Shown here piece after piece: positions 1-10,659 of a DNA stretch of 54,496 bases; within the stretch, counting starts at the first letter, position 1; each line of letters opens with the position of its first letter. The notes under the pieces are model-generated. The model made no database searches, was not told the origin of the DNA, and saw only the letters and a list, made by a program, of their open reading frames with translations. This DNA is from Gammaproteobacteria bacterium (GTDB taxonomy: Bacteria > Pseudomonadota > Gammaproteobacteria > Enterobacterales > Kangiellaceae). Location: the NCBI GenBank assembly GCA_013372875.1, contig JABXIW010000117.1, positions 1 through 54,496 of the forward strand. Reading direction: 5' to 3'. Made by a program: the position numbers and the translations under genes.

Positions 1-684
1 CCATTCGATATTGGCTTCTTTTGCCGCTTCAGACATAGAGTTACGAATGTAAGGTTCCATGGCCGATTTAAAAGTACCTACGCGGAACAAGTTGATTTTC
101 ACGCCTAGGTTATCAATTAAGCCTTTATAGTAGTTACGGAATCTACCCATACCCTCAAACATCAAAATGCCTTGAGGGTTCATGTAGATCTCATCAGCCA
201 TAGAAGCTAGGTAATACTGAGATTGACTATAGCTGTCACCAGTGGCTATGATTTTTTTGCCGCTGGTTTTGAAATCAGCCAATGCCTTACGAACGTCTTG
301 GTACTTTGAAATACCGCCGTAAGCGCCTTGTAATGAGCCTGGGGCTAATACCACCACTTTAATCTTGTCATCTTTTTTGGCGTATTCTAAAGCGTCAACT
401 AAATCAGCAACCGCAGTTTCAACGATTTGGTTGCCTTGCGCTTCATTAACAATTTCTTGGACTGGATCAACGTGAGTTAATTGTTCTTGTAAAATGCCTT
501 TTGGAGCTAAAATTAACGCTGAGCCTTTGTCATAACTAGGGAGATCAGGGCCTTTTACACAGCCGCGGATCATGAATGCAATTAAGAAAAGTGCGATTAA
601 GCCAATCATAAAACGACCAGCTACATCAATGGTTTTCCAAATTCGGTAAAAAAACTTACCTATCATCGAATTAGGTTGAGCCAC
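1..684 (-). CDS. sppA: Signal peptide peptidase SppA (5' part; runs off the left edge)
   Basis: The first 228 codons of a membrane-bound S49 serine peptidase, which clears cleaved signal peptides in the inner membrane. Reading leftward from GTG at 684, the protein begins with a short cytoplasmic stretch, then a single hydrophobic segment at about residues 20-40, then the first SppA repeat. Near the truncated end is GTFKSAMEPYIRNSMSEAA, which matches the region around the catalytic lysine (Lys209 of E. coli SppA). The nucleophilic serine would lie in the second half, outside the window. The GTG start has an AAGAAGGA Shine-Dalgarno about 8 bases upstream; an ATG six codons later lacks one. The gene is divergent from fadH. 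I am confident of the family; completeness of the gene cannot be judged. Confidence 0.9.
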   Translation of the reverse strand, partial: MAQPNSMIGKFFYRIWKTIDVAGRFMIGLIALFLIAFMIRGCVKGPDLPSYDKGSALILAPKGILQEQLTHVDPVQEIVNEAQGNQIVETAVADLVDALEYAKKDDKIKVVVLAPGSLQGAYGGISKYQDVRKALADFKTSGKKIIATGDSYSQSQYYLASMADEIYMNPQGILMFEGMGRFRNYYKGLIDNLGVKINLFRVGTFKSAMEPYIRNSMSEAAKEANIEW

Positions 685-870
685 AAGTTTATCCTTCTTC
701 TAAACTAAAAAAACAGCAGTAGCCATACACAACTACGCCTTCTGCCTACAGTAAGCCGCTATTAAACCATAAGGATGTTAACAGTTCATTTCCAAATCGC
801 GGTTTTTCAGGGCATTTTGTAATCAAATATTACTGTTTTGCTGGGTTTAGCCTTGAAATGACCTTGATAG

Positions 871-2967
<2,097 letters not shown>

Positions 2968-2984
2968 AGCCAAACTTATGTGAA

Positions 2985-3013
2985 TTGCATCACAAGCAAT
3001 TTGCTCCTATACT
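2985..3013 (+). promoter_or_regulatory. Sigma-70-like promoter for the FIST/GGDEF genes
   Basis: TTGCAT (2985-2990) and TATACT (3008-3013) are separated by 17 bases, lying 53 bases before the FIST gene start and just after the fadH stop. A start site near 3020 would leave a leader of about 45 bases. Confidence 0.55.
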
Positions 3014-3065
3014 GCTTAGAAGCAAGATTTCCATTATTCGTTAAGGGATAACCAATGGGGGACGA

Positions 3066-4196
3066 ATGAAGGTTGAGCAGTTCTATTACTCGCCCAATAG
3101 TGGCTGGGATCAAATCATGCCGCAAGCCGATGCGGCTTGTGACCTTGTCTTAGCGTTTGGCACTTTAGAAGACTATCAAGTGGAAGCCATTCGTAATCAA
3201 ATAAAAAGTTCCTTTCCAAATGCTCAAATTATCGGTTGCACTACCGCAGGAATCATACAAAATGATCGAGTGGTTGAGCAGCAGTTAACCATTACCGCAA
3301 TATCTTTTACTAAGACTAAAATTGAAACAGCTTTCAAAATCTTAACTGATGGCAGCGACTCGTATCAAACTGGAATTGAGCTGGCAAAAGAGTTACCGCA
3401 TGATAATTTAAGCCATTTGTTTTTAATATCTGAAGGTCTAAGCATCAATGGTTCACAACTGCTTAAAGGTATTGCTGAGTCTTTACCTTCCGGCATTAAG
3501 GTGACTGGCGGCCTAGCGGGTGATGGTATTGATTTTGAAAATACCCAAGTATGGCTGAATGATGAGTTCACTGAAAAACTGGTGGCTGCAGTTGGTTTTT
3601 ATGGTACAGATTTGAAAGTGAATTTTGGTTCTGTTGGTGGCAGTCATCCATTCGGTCCAGAAAGAGAAGTTACTGACTCTGAAGCAAATATTTTAAAAGA
3701 GCTGGATGGTGAACCAGCTTTGTCTTTGTATAAAAAATATTTAGGCGATGAATTCATTCAGGGGCTGCCTGCTTCAGCGCAACTTTTTCCTTTGTTTGTG
3801 ATGGATGATGCAGCGGATGGTAACTATGTTCGTTCTATTTTAGCGGTTGATCATGATACTGGATATATGACTTTTGCAGGCGACATTCCCAAAGGAACAA
3901 CCGTAAGGCTCATGAAGTCGAGTATTGAAGGCTTGATAGAAGGTGCTGAAGATGCTGCGGTTGCATCGCAGCAAGATGGGAACTCGCGCTTAGCAATTTT
4001 GGTGAGTTGCGTTGGTCGTAAAATGGTTATGGATCAGCGAGTAGAAGAAGAGATTGAAGCTGTAAAAAAAGCCTTAGGCGAAGATTGTTTACTTGCAGGA
4101 TTTTATTCCTATGGTGAAATTTGCCCTCATGGCAATAATCACGAAATGGCACTGCATAACTTAACCATGACAGTAACTTCTTTATACGAAGTGTAA
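3066..4196 (+). CDS. FIST-domain sensor protein (NosP-like candidate)
   Basis: A 376-residue soluble protein made of FIST-N (about 25-215, with IIGCTTAGII and the glycine-rich KVTGGLAGDG) and FIST-C (about 220-365, ending in the typical GFYSYGEICP). FIST proteins sense small ligands; a subgroup called NosP binds nitric oxide through haem and is often encoded beside histidine kinases or cyclic-di-GMP enzymes. Its stop is two bases before the start of a GGDEF-EAL gene, so the two are surely cotranscribed and it is likely an input subunit for that enzyme. There is no signal peptide or membrane segment. Whether it binds haem cannot be told by eye. The ATG follows a GGGGGACGA stretch. Confidence 0.85.
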   Translation: MKVEQFYYSPNSGWDQIMPQADAACDLVLAFGTLEDYQVEAIRNQIKSSFPNAQIIGCTTAGIIQNDRVVEQQLTITAISFTKTKIETAFKILTDGSDSYQTGIELAKELPHDNLSHLFLISEGLSINGSQLLKGIAESLPSGIKVTGGLAGDGIDFENTQVWLNDEFTEKLVAAVGFYGTDLKVNFGSVGGSHPFGPEREVTDSEANILKELDGEPALSLYKKYLGDEFIQGLPASAQLFPLFVMDDAADGNYVRSILAVDHDTGYMTFAGDIPKGTTVRLMKSSIEGLIEGAEDAAVASQQDGNSRLAILVSCVGRKMVMDQRVEEEIEAVKKALGEDCLLAGFYSYGEICPHGNNHEMALHNLTMTVTSLYEV

Positions 4197-4198
4197 GG

Positions 4199-6130
4199 AT
4201 GACAGACAAAATACATCGATTATTACAACGACAAATAGAACGCTATTTGGATGGCGATACCGACGTTTTGCCTGATAAGTTATTTAGAGCCATTAATGAC
4301 GCTTATCATCACGCTGATAAAGAACGATTATTACTAGAACGCTCCTTGGAATTTACCTCTGAAGAATCCAATCAACGCTATAAATCTTTAAAAACAAAGC
4401 TGCAGGATTTAGAAAGTGCACAGCAAGAACTTACAGCAAGTTATGAGTTATTAACCAGTACCATGGATGCAGGGTTCGATGGCGTTTTGCATGCAGATAA
4501 ATATGGTAAACCATTACTCTTTAATAAAACCATGCTAGAAATGTCTGGGCTTAGTATCGAAAAATTTAAAGAAATGGACTACCGCAGCATAGTGCCTTTT
4601 ATGTATGAAAGGGCACAAGAGCCAGAGTTATTGGTTGAGCAACTAAGTTATGCGATTGGTAAGGGTGTAACTAACAGGCCGATAGAAATACCAATGAAAG
4701 ATGGGCGCTTTTTAGAATGTAAAGTGAATGCCATTAATCAGAATAACTTGGACCGAGGCTTGGTTTGGATTTTAAGAGATGTTACCGAGTTAAAAAATAA
4801 AGAGAAAGAAGCTCAGTATCGGGCACTGCATGACGGTTTAACTAAACTGCCAAATCGTGTGCTATTTATGGAGCGTTTAGAGTTCGCCTTAAAGCGCGCC
4901 AAACGAGCTCAAAAAAGTTTATCTGTAATCTTTATAGATTTGGATGAGTTTAAATTAGTTAATGACAGTTTAGGTCATGATGTTGGTGATCATTTATTGA
5001 TCAAGGTTGCTGATAGAATAAGTCAGTTTTTAAGAGATGAAGATTCGTTTGCACGTTTGGGTGGTGATGAGTTTGTGATCTTGATTGATGAGCATAACGA
5101 TAAAAAATCTGTCAATAAAATCTTAGAGCGGATCAAAGATGCGTTACAAGATCCTTTTGATTTAGCCCACACCCAAGTTTATATGACTGCCTCATTAGGT
5201 GTGGCTAATTATCCTGAGCATGGTGTTAGTGCGTCTAATCTAATCAAGAAAGCTGATATGGCGATGTATAACTCAAAGAATTCTGGTAAGAATACTTTTA
5301 GCTATTATTCGGAAAAATTTGAGCGCTATTACCAAAGACGGCTATCAATGAAAAATGCTTTAATTCAAGCATTAGAAAACGATGAGTTTTGTCTTTATTA
5401 TCAGCCTAAATTTGATTTAAATAGTGACAAGTTGGTTGGCACCGAAGCCTTAATTCGGTGGCAAAAAGATGAGCAATTAATTTTACCTGCGGGATTTATT
5501 GCTGAGCTTGAGAATAACAGTTTAATTATTTCGCTTGGTCAATGGGTTATTAATAAAGCTTGTCAGCAGATATCTGAGTGGAATCAAGCTCATTCGAGTA
5601 AGACAATGGTAAGTCTTAATATATCAGCAAAGCACTTTCAATTTGGTGATCTAGTATCTGACATCAATCAAGCCGTTAGGCATTACTCGATTGAACCAGC
5701 TCAATTAATGGTAGAAATCACCGAAAGTAGTTTTATAGGCGATATTGATTCGGCCATCAAAAAAATAGTCCAGTTAAATCGATTGGGGGTAAGTGTCTCG
5801 ATTGATGATTTTGGGACTGGCTATTCATCTTTTACCTATTTAAGTCAGCTTCCTATTCAAGAGCTAAAAATTGATCGAAGTTTCATCGTGGAATTACAAC
5901 GTTCAGAAAAGCAAAAAGCTCTCGTAGAATCAATCATCAATATCGCCCATACCTTCGAGCTTGCGGTAGTGGCAGAGGGTGTTGAGGATTCGAATGTGAT
6001 ACAAGCCTTAAAAGATATTGGCTGTGATCTGGTGCAAGGTTATTTCTACTCCGAACCCATCAATGCCAGTGACTTTGCCGCTAAATATTTAGCTTCCAGA
6101 TCTAGTAATGTTTTTAAAATACCTTTATAA
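4199..6130 (+). CDS. PAS-GGDEF-EAL cyclic-di-GMP enzyme
   Basis: A 643-residue bifunctional-type signalling protein. Order: an N-terminal helical/coiled-coil stretch (about 1-85), one PAS domain (about 86-200), GGDEF (about 205-370) and EAL (about 385-635). The diguanylate cyclase site is intact (LGGDEF, 287-292), preceded five residues earlier by an RxxD inhibitory site (RDED, 279-282). The phosphodiesterase site also looks intact: EAL at 416-418, then NIS, EITES, DDFGTGYSS and KIDRSFI. No transmembrane segments are visible, so input probably comes from the PAS domain and the FIST protein encoded two bases upstream. Which activity dominates in the cell cannot be decided from sequence. Confidence 0.95.
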   Translation: MTDKIHRLLQRQIERYLDGDTDVLPDKLFRAINDAYHHADKERLLLERSLEFTSEESNQRYKSLKTKLQDLESAQQELTASYELLTSTMDAGFDGVLHADKYGKPLLFNKTMLEMSGLSIEKFKEMDYRSIVPFMYERAQEPELLVEQLSYAIGKGVTNRPIEIPMKDGRFLECKVNAINQNNLDRGLVWILRDVTELKNKEKEAQYRALHDGLTKLPNRVLFMERLEFALKRAKRAQKSLSVIFIDLDEFKLVNDSLGHDVGDHLLIKVADRISQFLRDEDSFARLGGDEFVILIDEHNDKKSVNKILERIKDALQDPFDLAHTQVYMTASLGVANYPEHGVSASNLIKKADMAMYNSKNSGKNTFSYYSEKFERYYQRRLSMKNALIQALENDEFCLYYQPKFDLNSDKLVGTEALIRWQKDEQLILPAGFIAELENNSLIISLGQWVINKACQQISEWNQAHSSKTMVSLNISAKHFQFGDLVSDINQAVRHYSIEPAQLMVEITESSFIGDIDSAIKKIVQLNRLGVSVSIDDFGTGYSSFTYLSQLPIQELKIDRSFIVELQRSEKQKALVESIINIAHTFELAVVAEGVEDSNVIQALKDIGCDLVQGYFYSEPINASDFAAKYLASRSSNVFKIPL

Positions 6131-6173
6131 GTAACTGAAAAGCAAATAAATAATCGATTTGATTATTCTTAAT

Positions 6174-6201
6174 TTGACAAGTCATATTTGCATTGTAAAC
6201 T
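6174..6201 (+). promoter_or_regulatory. Probable promoter of the second GGDEF gene
   Basis: A perfect TTGACA (6174-6179) with TAAACT (6196-6201) 16 bases downstream, in the 144-base gap before the gene at 6275. It suggests that this GGDEF gene can be expressed apart from the FIST/GGDEF-EAL pair. Confidence 0.45.
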
Positions 6202-6274
6202 GAATAATAAATGTACAGATTCGTTTCTGGCTCTTTAATATTGAGCTGGAAGAGGTTGTTTTGAAGGATTATTC

Positions 6275-7240
6275 ATGAAACAAGTGGTCACTCGACAAGC
6301 TGCAGATCATACGAGTTCGATAAAACCTCAGAGCTTAGGCGGTGTTTTTTCGGATGCCGTAGTAAAAGCATTTGACCATACCTCGATAGGGATCATTTAT
6401 GTGGGGTTAGGTGGCAACATTCGCTGCTACAACGAAAAAATATTAGAAATTCTAGATCTAACTATAATTGATGGCATTTTACCGAGCTATCAAGAGTTAG
6501 TCACTTATGTCGCTAAAACCGTAAAAAACTCAAAGGACATTGAAAACCTTTTTACACTACCGATCAAAGAATATTATCAGAAGCAAGAATTGGTGGTTGA
6601 AACCAAAAACAACCGAGTATTATTTTGTAGCTCGCAAGCGGTTATTGAAAATGGCTTAATTGACGGAATTGTGTGGTCGGTGAGTGATATCACTGAGCAC
6701 AAAACCCAAGAGCGGATTGCAACCTATCGCTCGTTGCACGATGCTCTTACTCAGTTGCCTAACCGCACTTACCTATTTAAAAAATTAGAAACCTTAACTG
6801 ATTCTACACGGGAAAGGCCCAAAAAATTCGCTTTGTTGTTTTTAGATTTAGACGACTTTAAGCAGATTAATGATGAATATGGGCATGCTATAGGCGATCA
6901 ATTTTTAATAAGTTGCTCCAGCCGTATTCGCAATTCTTTACGTGTTCCCGACACTTTAGCCCGACTAAGCGGCGATGAATTTGTGATTATTTTAGATGAA
7001 ATTGATAGCCACGAATTGGTCGAGAAGGTTATCGGTCGTATATATCAGTCCCTATCCAATAGTTTTCATGTGTCAGGTACTGAAATCCCAGCTTCGCTTT
7101 CAATCGGCATCAGTTTTTATCCTAATGAAAGCTCCAATCCACGAGAATTGATACGACAAGCCGACAAGGCAATGTACCAAGCGAAAAAAAGAGGAAAAAA
7201 TACTTTTTGCTTTTATCAAGCAAGTATGGAAAGCTTATAA
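6275..7240 (+). CDS. PAS-like/GGDEF protein, probable diguanylate cyclase with SGDEF motif
   Basis: A 321-residue protein with an N-terminal PAS-like sensory region (about 30-145, ending in the WSVSDITEHK linker) and a C-terminal GGDEF domain (about 150-315). The active-site loop is SGDEF (232-236), a variant of GGDEF that is tolerated in some working cyclases. The metal-binding aspartate in FLDLDDFKQIND and an RxxD inhibitory site (RVPD, five residues before the loop) are present. There are no membrane segments. ATG 6275 follows AAGGAT 5 bases upstream. It lies downstream of the GGDEF-EAL gene but has its own promoter-like sequence. Confidence 0.92.
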   Translation: MKQVVTRQAADHTSSIKPQSLGGVFSDAVVKAFDHTSIGIIYVGLGGNIRCYNEKILEILDLTIIDGILPSYQELVTYVAKTVKNSKDIENLFTLPIKEYYQKQELVVETKNNRVLFCSSQAVIENGLIDGIVWSVSDITEHKTQERIATYRSLHDALTQLPNRTYLFKKLETLTDSTRERPKKFALLFLDLDDFKQINDEYGHAIGDQFLISCSSRIRNSLRVPDTLARLSGDEFVIILDEIDSHELVEKVIGRIYQSLSNSFHVSGTEIPASLSIGISFYPNESSNPRELIRQADKAMYQAKKRGKNTFCFYQASMESL

Positions 7241-7263
7241 AAAACGTTTAAACGGATTGAACG

Positions 7264-8421
7264 ATGATTAAAAAATTATTATTAATCTTATTAATAATTC
7301 TGGTTGCCGCTGTTATTTTCTCTCCATTTATTGCGCGCCAAGTTGAAAAAAACTTTAACAAAGTGCGTTATCCTAGCCCTTATCAGGTTTCTACCTATGC
7401 GCAAGGTTTTCATGACAGCTTATTGGTTGCTGATTTACATGCCGATCCTTTACTATGGGGGCGAGACTTGAATGAGGAATGGCAACAAGGGCATTTTGAT
7501 TTGCCTAGAATGCGCAAAGCTAATGTTGCCTTGCAAGTTTTCAGCATTGTCAGTAAATCACCTAAAGGACAAAACTTTCAGCAGAATCCTTCTGATTCGG
7601 ATAAGTTAGGATACCTTGCGGCAGCGCAACATTGGCCTTATAAAACTTGGACCAGCCCGCTACATAGAGCTATGTATCAAGCCAATCGTTTGCAGAAACT
7701 AACCCAAGAAAATGATGACTTAACCTTAATTAGAAATTTACCTGATTTAGATGAATGGCTTAAAGCGCGTAAAGCAGATCCCAAAAAGCGTGCTGGTTTG
7801 TTGGCAATTGAGGGTGCCCATGCTTTAGAAGGTAACCTGAATAATTTTAATCATCTAAAAACTGCCGGTGTGCGAATGATTGGTTTGGCTCATTTTTTTG
7901 ATAATCAATTTTCAGGCTCGGCTCACGGCATGGAAAAGGGTGGTTTGACCGCAAAAGGCAAAGAGTTAGTCGAAATGGCGCAAAAAGGGGGAGTTTTAAT
8001 TGACCTGGCACATGCTTCGCCCAAGGCAATTGACGATGTTATCGCTATTAGCAAAAAACCTTTAGTGGTGTCACACACTGGAGTGAAAGCTTTGTGCGAA
8101 TCTCCTCGAAACCTGAGTGATAAGCATATTCGCGATGTGGCAAGAACTGGAGGGCTGATTGCGGTTGCGATTTTTGAAGAGGCGACTTGCGGTACGGATG
8201 TCAAGCAAATGGTCGATGCCATTGACCATATTGCAAAAATGGTTGGGGTTGATTATGTGGCATTAGGTTTAGATCTTGATGGCGCCGTGGTCAGCCCGAT
8301 TGACGTCACAGGAATGCCATTAATTACCCAAGAGCTGTTAAAAAGAGGGTATTCTGAAAGAGATATTGGTAGAATCAGCGGCAAGAACTTTATCCGCGTG
8401 TTGAAACAAACTCTAAACTGA
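7264..8421 (+). CDS. Membrane dipeptidase, peptidase family M19
   Basis: A zinc dipeptidase of the renal-dipeptidase family, 385 residues. One N-terminal hydrophobic segment (about 3-25) anchors it facing the periplasm. The family's metal ligands can be followed in order: HxD in VADLHADPLLW (about 60), the glutamate in AIEGAHALEG (about 182), histidine in LIDLAHASPKA (about 246) and histidine in VVSHTG (about 270). The amidohydrolase barrel looks complete. Substrates are probably dipeptides in the periplasm; this is family-level inference. The last base of its stop is the first base of the next gene's ATG, so the two are translationally coupled. Confidence 0.93.
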   Translation: MIKKLLLILLIILVAAVIFSPFIARQVEKNFNKVRYPSPYQVSTYAQGFHDSLLVADLHADPLLWGRDLNEEWQQGHFDLPRMRKANVALQVFSIVSKSPKGQNFQQNPSDSDKLGYLAAAQHWPYKTWTSPLHRAMYQANRLQKLTQENDDLTLIRNLPDLDEWLKARKADPKKRAGLLAIEGAHALEGNLNNFNHLKTAGVRMIGLAHFFDNQFSGSAHGMEKGGLTAKGKELVEMAQKGGVLIDLAHASPKAIDDVIAISKKPLVVSHTGVKALCESPRNLSDKHIRDVARTGGLIAVAIFEEATCGTDVKQMVDAIDHIAKMVGVDYVALGLDLDGAVVSPIDVTGMPLITQELLKRGYSERDIGRISGKNFIRVLKQTLN

Positions 8422-9104
8422 TGACTGAAACTGTATCTGAAAATATCCAAGAAGACTCTTTTGATATCCACCAGCACGATGAGTACCAATATAGCCATGG
8501 CGAAGAAGTAGCCAATTCCATAAGTCATGGCATTGGTGCCTTCTTAGGCGTTGCCGCGTTGACCATGATGATTATGGTGTCAGATGATGGTTGGAAATTA
8601 GCATCGGCAATTGTTTACGGCTTGAGTTTGGTGATCCTATTTACCTCCTCAACCTTATATCATTCGTTTCAATCACCAAAAGCAAAGAAGATTTTTAAGA
8701 CACTCGATCATTGTGCAATTTATCTATTAATTGCAGGCACCTATACGCCATTTTTATTGGTGAGTCTAAACGGCACTTGGGGTTGGTGGTTATTTGGCGT
8801 GATTTGGGGCTTGGCTTTGGCTGGCATAATTTTCAAGCTCAAATTTAAGCACCGCTTTCCAAAAGCATCTTTAATGGCCTATATTTTAATGGGTTGGATA
8901 GTGGTAGTCGCCATTTTTGAAATGCTGGCGAAAGTACCTGCAGGTGGTATGTGGCTGTTATTAGCTGGTGGTTTGAGTTATACCGTCGGCACAATTTTCT
9001 ATGCTGCTGATGGTAAAATCCCTTACAACCATGCCATCTGGCATATCTTTGTATTAGGTGGGGCGGTTTGTCATTTCTTAGCAGTCTATATTTACGTTCT
9101 GTAA
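8421..9104 (+). CDS. Haemolysin III family (PAQR-type) membrane protein
   Basis: A 227-residue integral membrane protein with seven hydrophobic segments after a 40-residue polar N-terminus. The family's conserved polar positions are present: ISHGIGAF near 36, STLYHSF near 77, LDHCAIYLLIAGTYTPF near 95 and the C-terminal NHAIWHIFVL. The histidines probably bind metal, as in PAQR hydrolases. The name haemolysin is historical and the role here is unknown. It overlaps the dipeptidase stop by one base and is followed by a clear terminator. Confidence 0.92.
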   Translation: MTETVSENIQEDSFDIHQHDEYQYSHGEEVANSISHGIGAFLGVAALTMMIMVSDDGWKLASAIVYGLSLVILFTSSTLYHSFQSPKAKKIFKTLDHCAIYLLIAGTYTPFLLVSLNGTWGWWLFGVIWGLALAGIIFKLKFKHRFPKASLMAYILMGWIVVVAIFEMLAKVPAGGMWLLLAGGLSYTVGTIFYAADGKIPYNHAIWHIFVLGGAVCHFLAVYIYVL

Positions 9105-9132
9105 AATCATTTTACTAAATATAGTGATCTCT

Positions 9133-9156
9133 AAACTCCCACGGCTGTGGGAGTTT
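9133..9156. terminator. Bidirectional terminator hairpin
   Basis: AAACTCCCAC-GGCT-GTGGGAGTTT: a perfect 10-bp stem with a 4-base loop between convergent genes (haemolysin III and the zinc protease). T- and A-runs on either side allow it to work in both directions. Confidence 0.8.
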
Positions 9157-9176
9157 GAATCCATAAAATAAAAATT

Positions 9177-9584
9177 CTAGCTCGACAGTAAGTCTGCCTT
9201 TGTTGGTAAAACCTTCATATTGCCCATAGCGCGTCGCCCAAGCAGCATCTTAAAGCGCATTTTTTTGCGGTTGGCTAAGGTCAATTGGATCGGCCATTGC
9301 TCACCACCCATTTCTAACATGGTTTTAATGACATAGCGCGCTTGCACCTGGCCATTGGAGCTTTTGATTTCGCGCTTATCAAACATTTCAGCTTCAATAG
9401 TGATCGCTTCACCAAGTGTGTTAACGGTTTTGAAACGAACCCAAGGACTATCATCTTTGTTAAATACTTCTATATCAGTGGCGTGCAAACTCGAAGTTTT
9501 AGCGCCAGTATCGATTTTGATGGGTAATCGACGAATGCCTAATAAGGGTAATGAACCTTTTTCATGCCAGCCAACAGTAATCAT
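9177..9584 (-). CDS. RimK-associated retropepsin-like (ATP-dependent zinc protease family) protein
   Basis: A 135-residue protein of the Zn_protease/RimK-LysX family. It has a retropepsin-like core with the aspartyl motif DTGAKTSSLHA (about 25-35) followed by RF..V and the C-terminal LLGRRAM segment. It is encoded 24 bases after rimK on the same strand, the usual pairing. The start has GAGGA (complement of 9591-9595) 6 bases upstream. The family is thought to act with RimK-type ligases, but the substrate is unknown. The database title 'ATP-dependent zinc protease' is not supported by any visible ATPase or zinc motif. Confidence 0.88.
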   Translation of the reverse strand: MITVGWHEKGSLPLLGIRRLPIKIDTGAKTSSLHATDIEVFNKDDSPWVRFKTVNTLGEAITIEAEMFDKREIKSSNGQVQARYVIKTMLEMGGEQWPIQLTLANRKKMRFKMLLGRRAMGNMKVLPTKADLLSS

Positions 9585-9608
9585 CGCATATCCTCAATTA
9601 GACCTTGT

Positions 9609-10523
9609 TTAGCCTTTACCTGTAGGCTTATTAGGGCCTTTTAGGGAATCTTTTTCGATATATTTGATAATGGCATCTGCTACATCTTTGCCAGTAGATG
9701 TTTCAATTCCTTCAAGACCAGGCGATGAATTGACTTCTATCACCAATGGTCCGTGTGCGGAGCGTAAAATATCCACGCCCGCTACATCCAAGCCCATGAC
9801 TTTTGCCGCACGAACCGCTAAAGCTCGCTCTTCGGGCTTTAGTTTTATCACCTGTGCCTGACCGCCACGGTGTAAATTTGAGCGATATTCACCCTCAGCA
9901 GCCGTTCTTTGCATGGCTGCTATGACGCGATCTCCAACTACGAAGCAACGGATGTCAGAACCGCTGGCTTCTTTAATAAATTCTTGCACCAAAAAGTCTG
10001 CGTTCAAACTTCTAAAAGCATTAATCAAGGCTTCTGCGGCTTTATTAGTTTCTGCTAATACTACGCCGTCGCCATGAGTTGATTCGATGATTTTCACGAT
10101 CAATGGCGCACCGCCAACTGACTTGATCAACTCCTTGGTTGCATCTGCAGAGTGGGCATAAGAGGTAATAGGCATACCAACACCCTTACGAGCAAGCAAT
10201 TGGTGCGCGCGTAACTTATCACGGGAGCGAGTAATGGCAATGGATTCATTAACCGAATAAACGCCAGCCACTTCAAACTGACGCAAAACTGCCGTACCGT
10301 AAGCGGTAATTGATGCGCCAATACGTGGAATCACGGCATCAAAATTTAGGATCTTATCTTCACCACTAACTTTGCGATGGACCGTTGGTCGATTTGACGT
10401 AACGTTCATATAGCATTTTAAAACATCAACCACATGAGCTTCATGCCCACGAGCTTCTGCTGCTTCTACTAAACGGCGAGTCGAGTAGAGGTTTTTGTTG
10501 CGCGATAAAATGCCAATTTTCAT
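9609..10523 (-). CDS. rimK: Ribosomal protein S6--L-glutamate ligase RimK
   Basis: An ATP-grasp ligase, 304 residues, that adds glutamates to the C-terminus of ribosomal protein S6 in E. coli. The N-terminus [18 protein letters not shown] is the RimK signature. The ATP-grasp domain follows ([18 protein letters not shown], then [15 protein letters not shown] for nucleotide binding, and [22 protein letters not shown] for the metal-binding end). The C-terminus is lysine-rich. It forms a two-gene operon with the retropepsin-like gene. A promoter-like pair precedes it at 10554-10583 on the minus strand. Confidence 0.95.
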   Translation of the reverse strand: MKIGILSRNKNLYSTRRLVEAAEARGHEAHVVDVLKCYMNVTSNRPTVHRKVSGEDKILNFDAVIPRIGASITAYGTAVLRQFEVAGVYSVNESIAITRSRDKLRAHQLLARKGVGMPITSYAHSADATKELIKSVGGAPLIVKIIESTHGDGVVLAETNKAAEALINAFRSLNADFLVQEFIKEASGSDIRCFVVGDRVIAAMQRTAAEGEYRSNLHRGGQAQVIKLKPEERALAVRAAKVMGLDVAGVDILRSAHGPLVIEVNSSPGLEGIETSTGKDVADAIIKYIEKDSLKGPNKPTGKG

Positions 10524-10553
10524 TTATGAATCCCTAATTTTTGGCGTACAGAA

Positions 10554-10583
10554 ATTGTACAAATGCCAGACAATAAACCGCAA
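10554..10583 (-). promoter_or_regulatory. Probable rimK promoter
   Basis: On the minus strand TTGCGG (complement of 10578-10583) and TACAAT (complement of 10554-10559) are 18 bases apart, 31 bases upstream of the rimK ATG. Confidence 0.45.
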
Positions 10584-10659
10584 ATTTAGCATATTTTTTA
10601 GCGCTGGTAATCATTTTAATTATGTTTTATAACTATTTGATAGCAAAGGGAAAATATTG

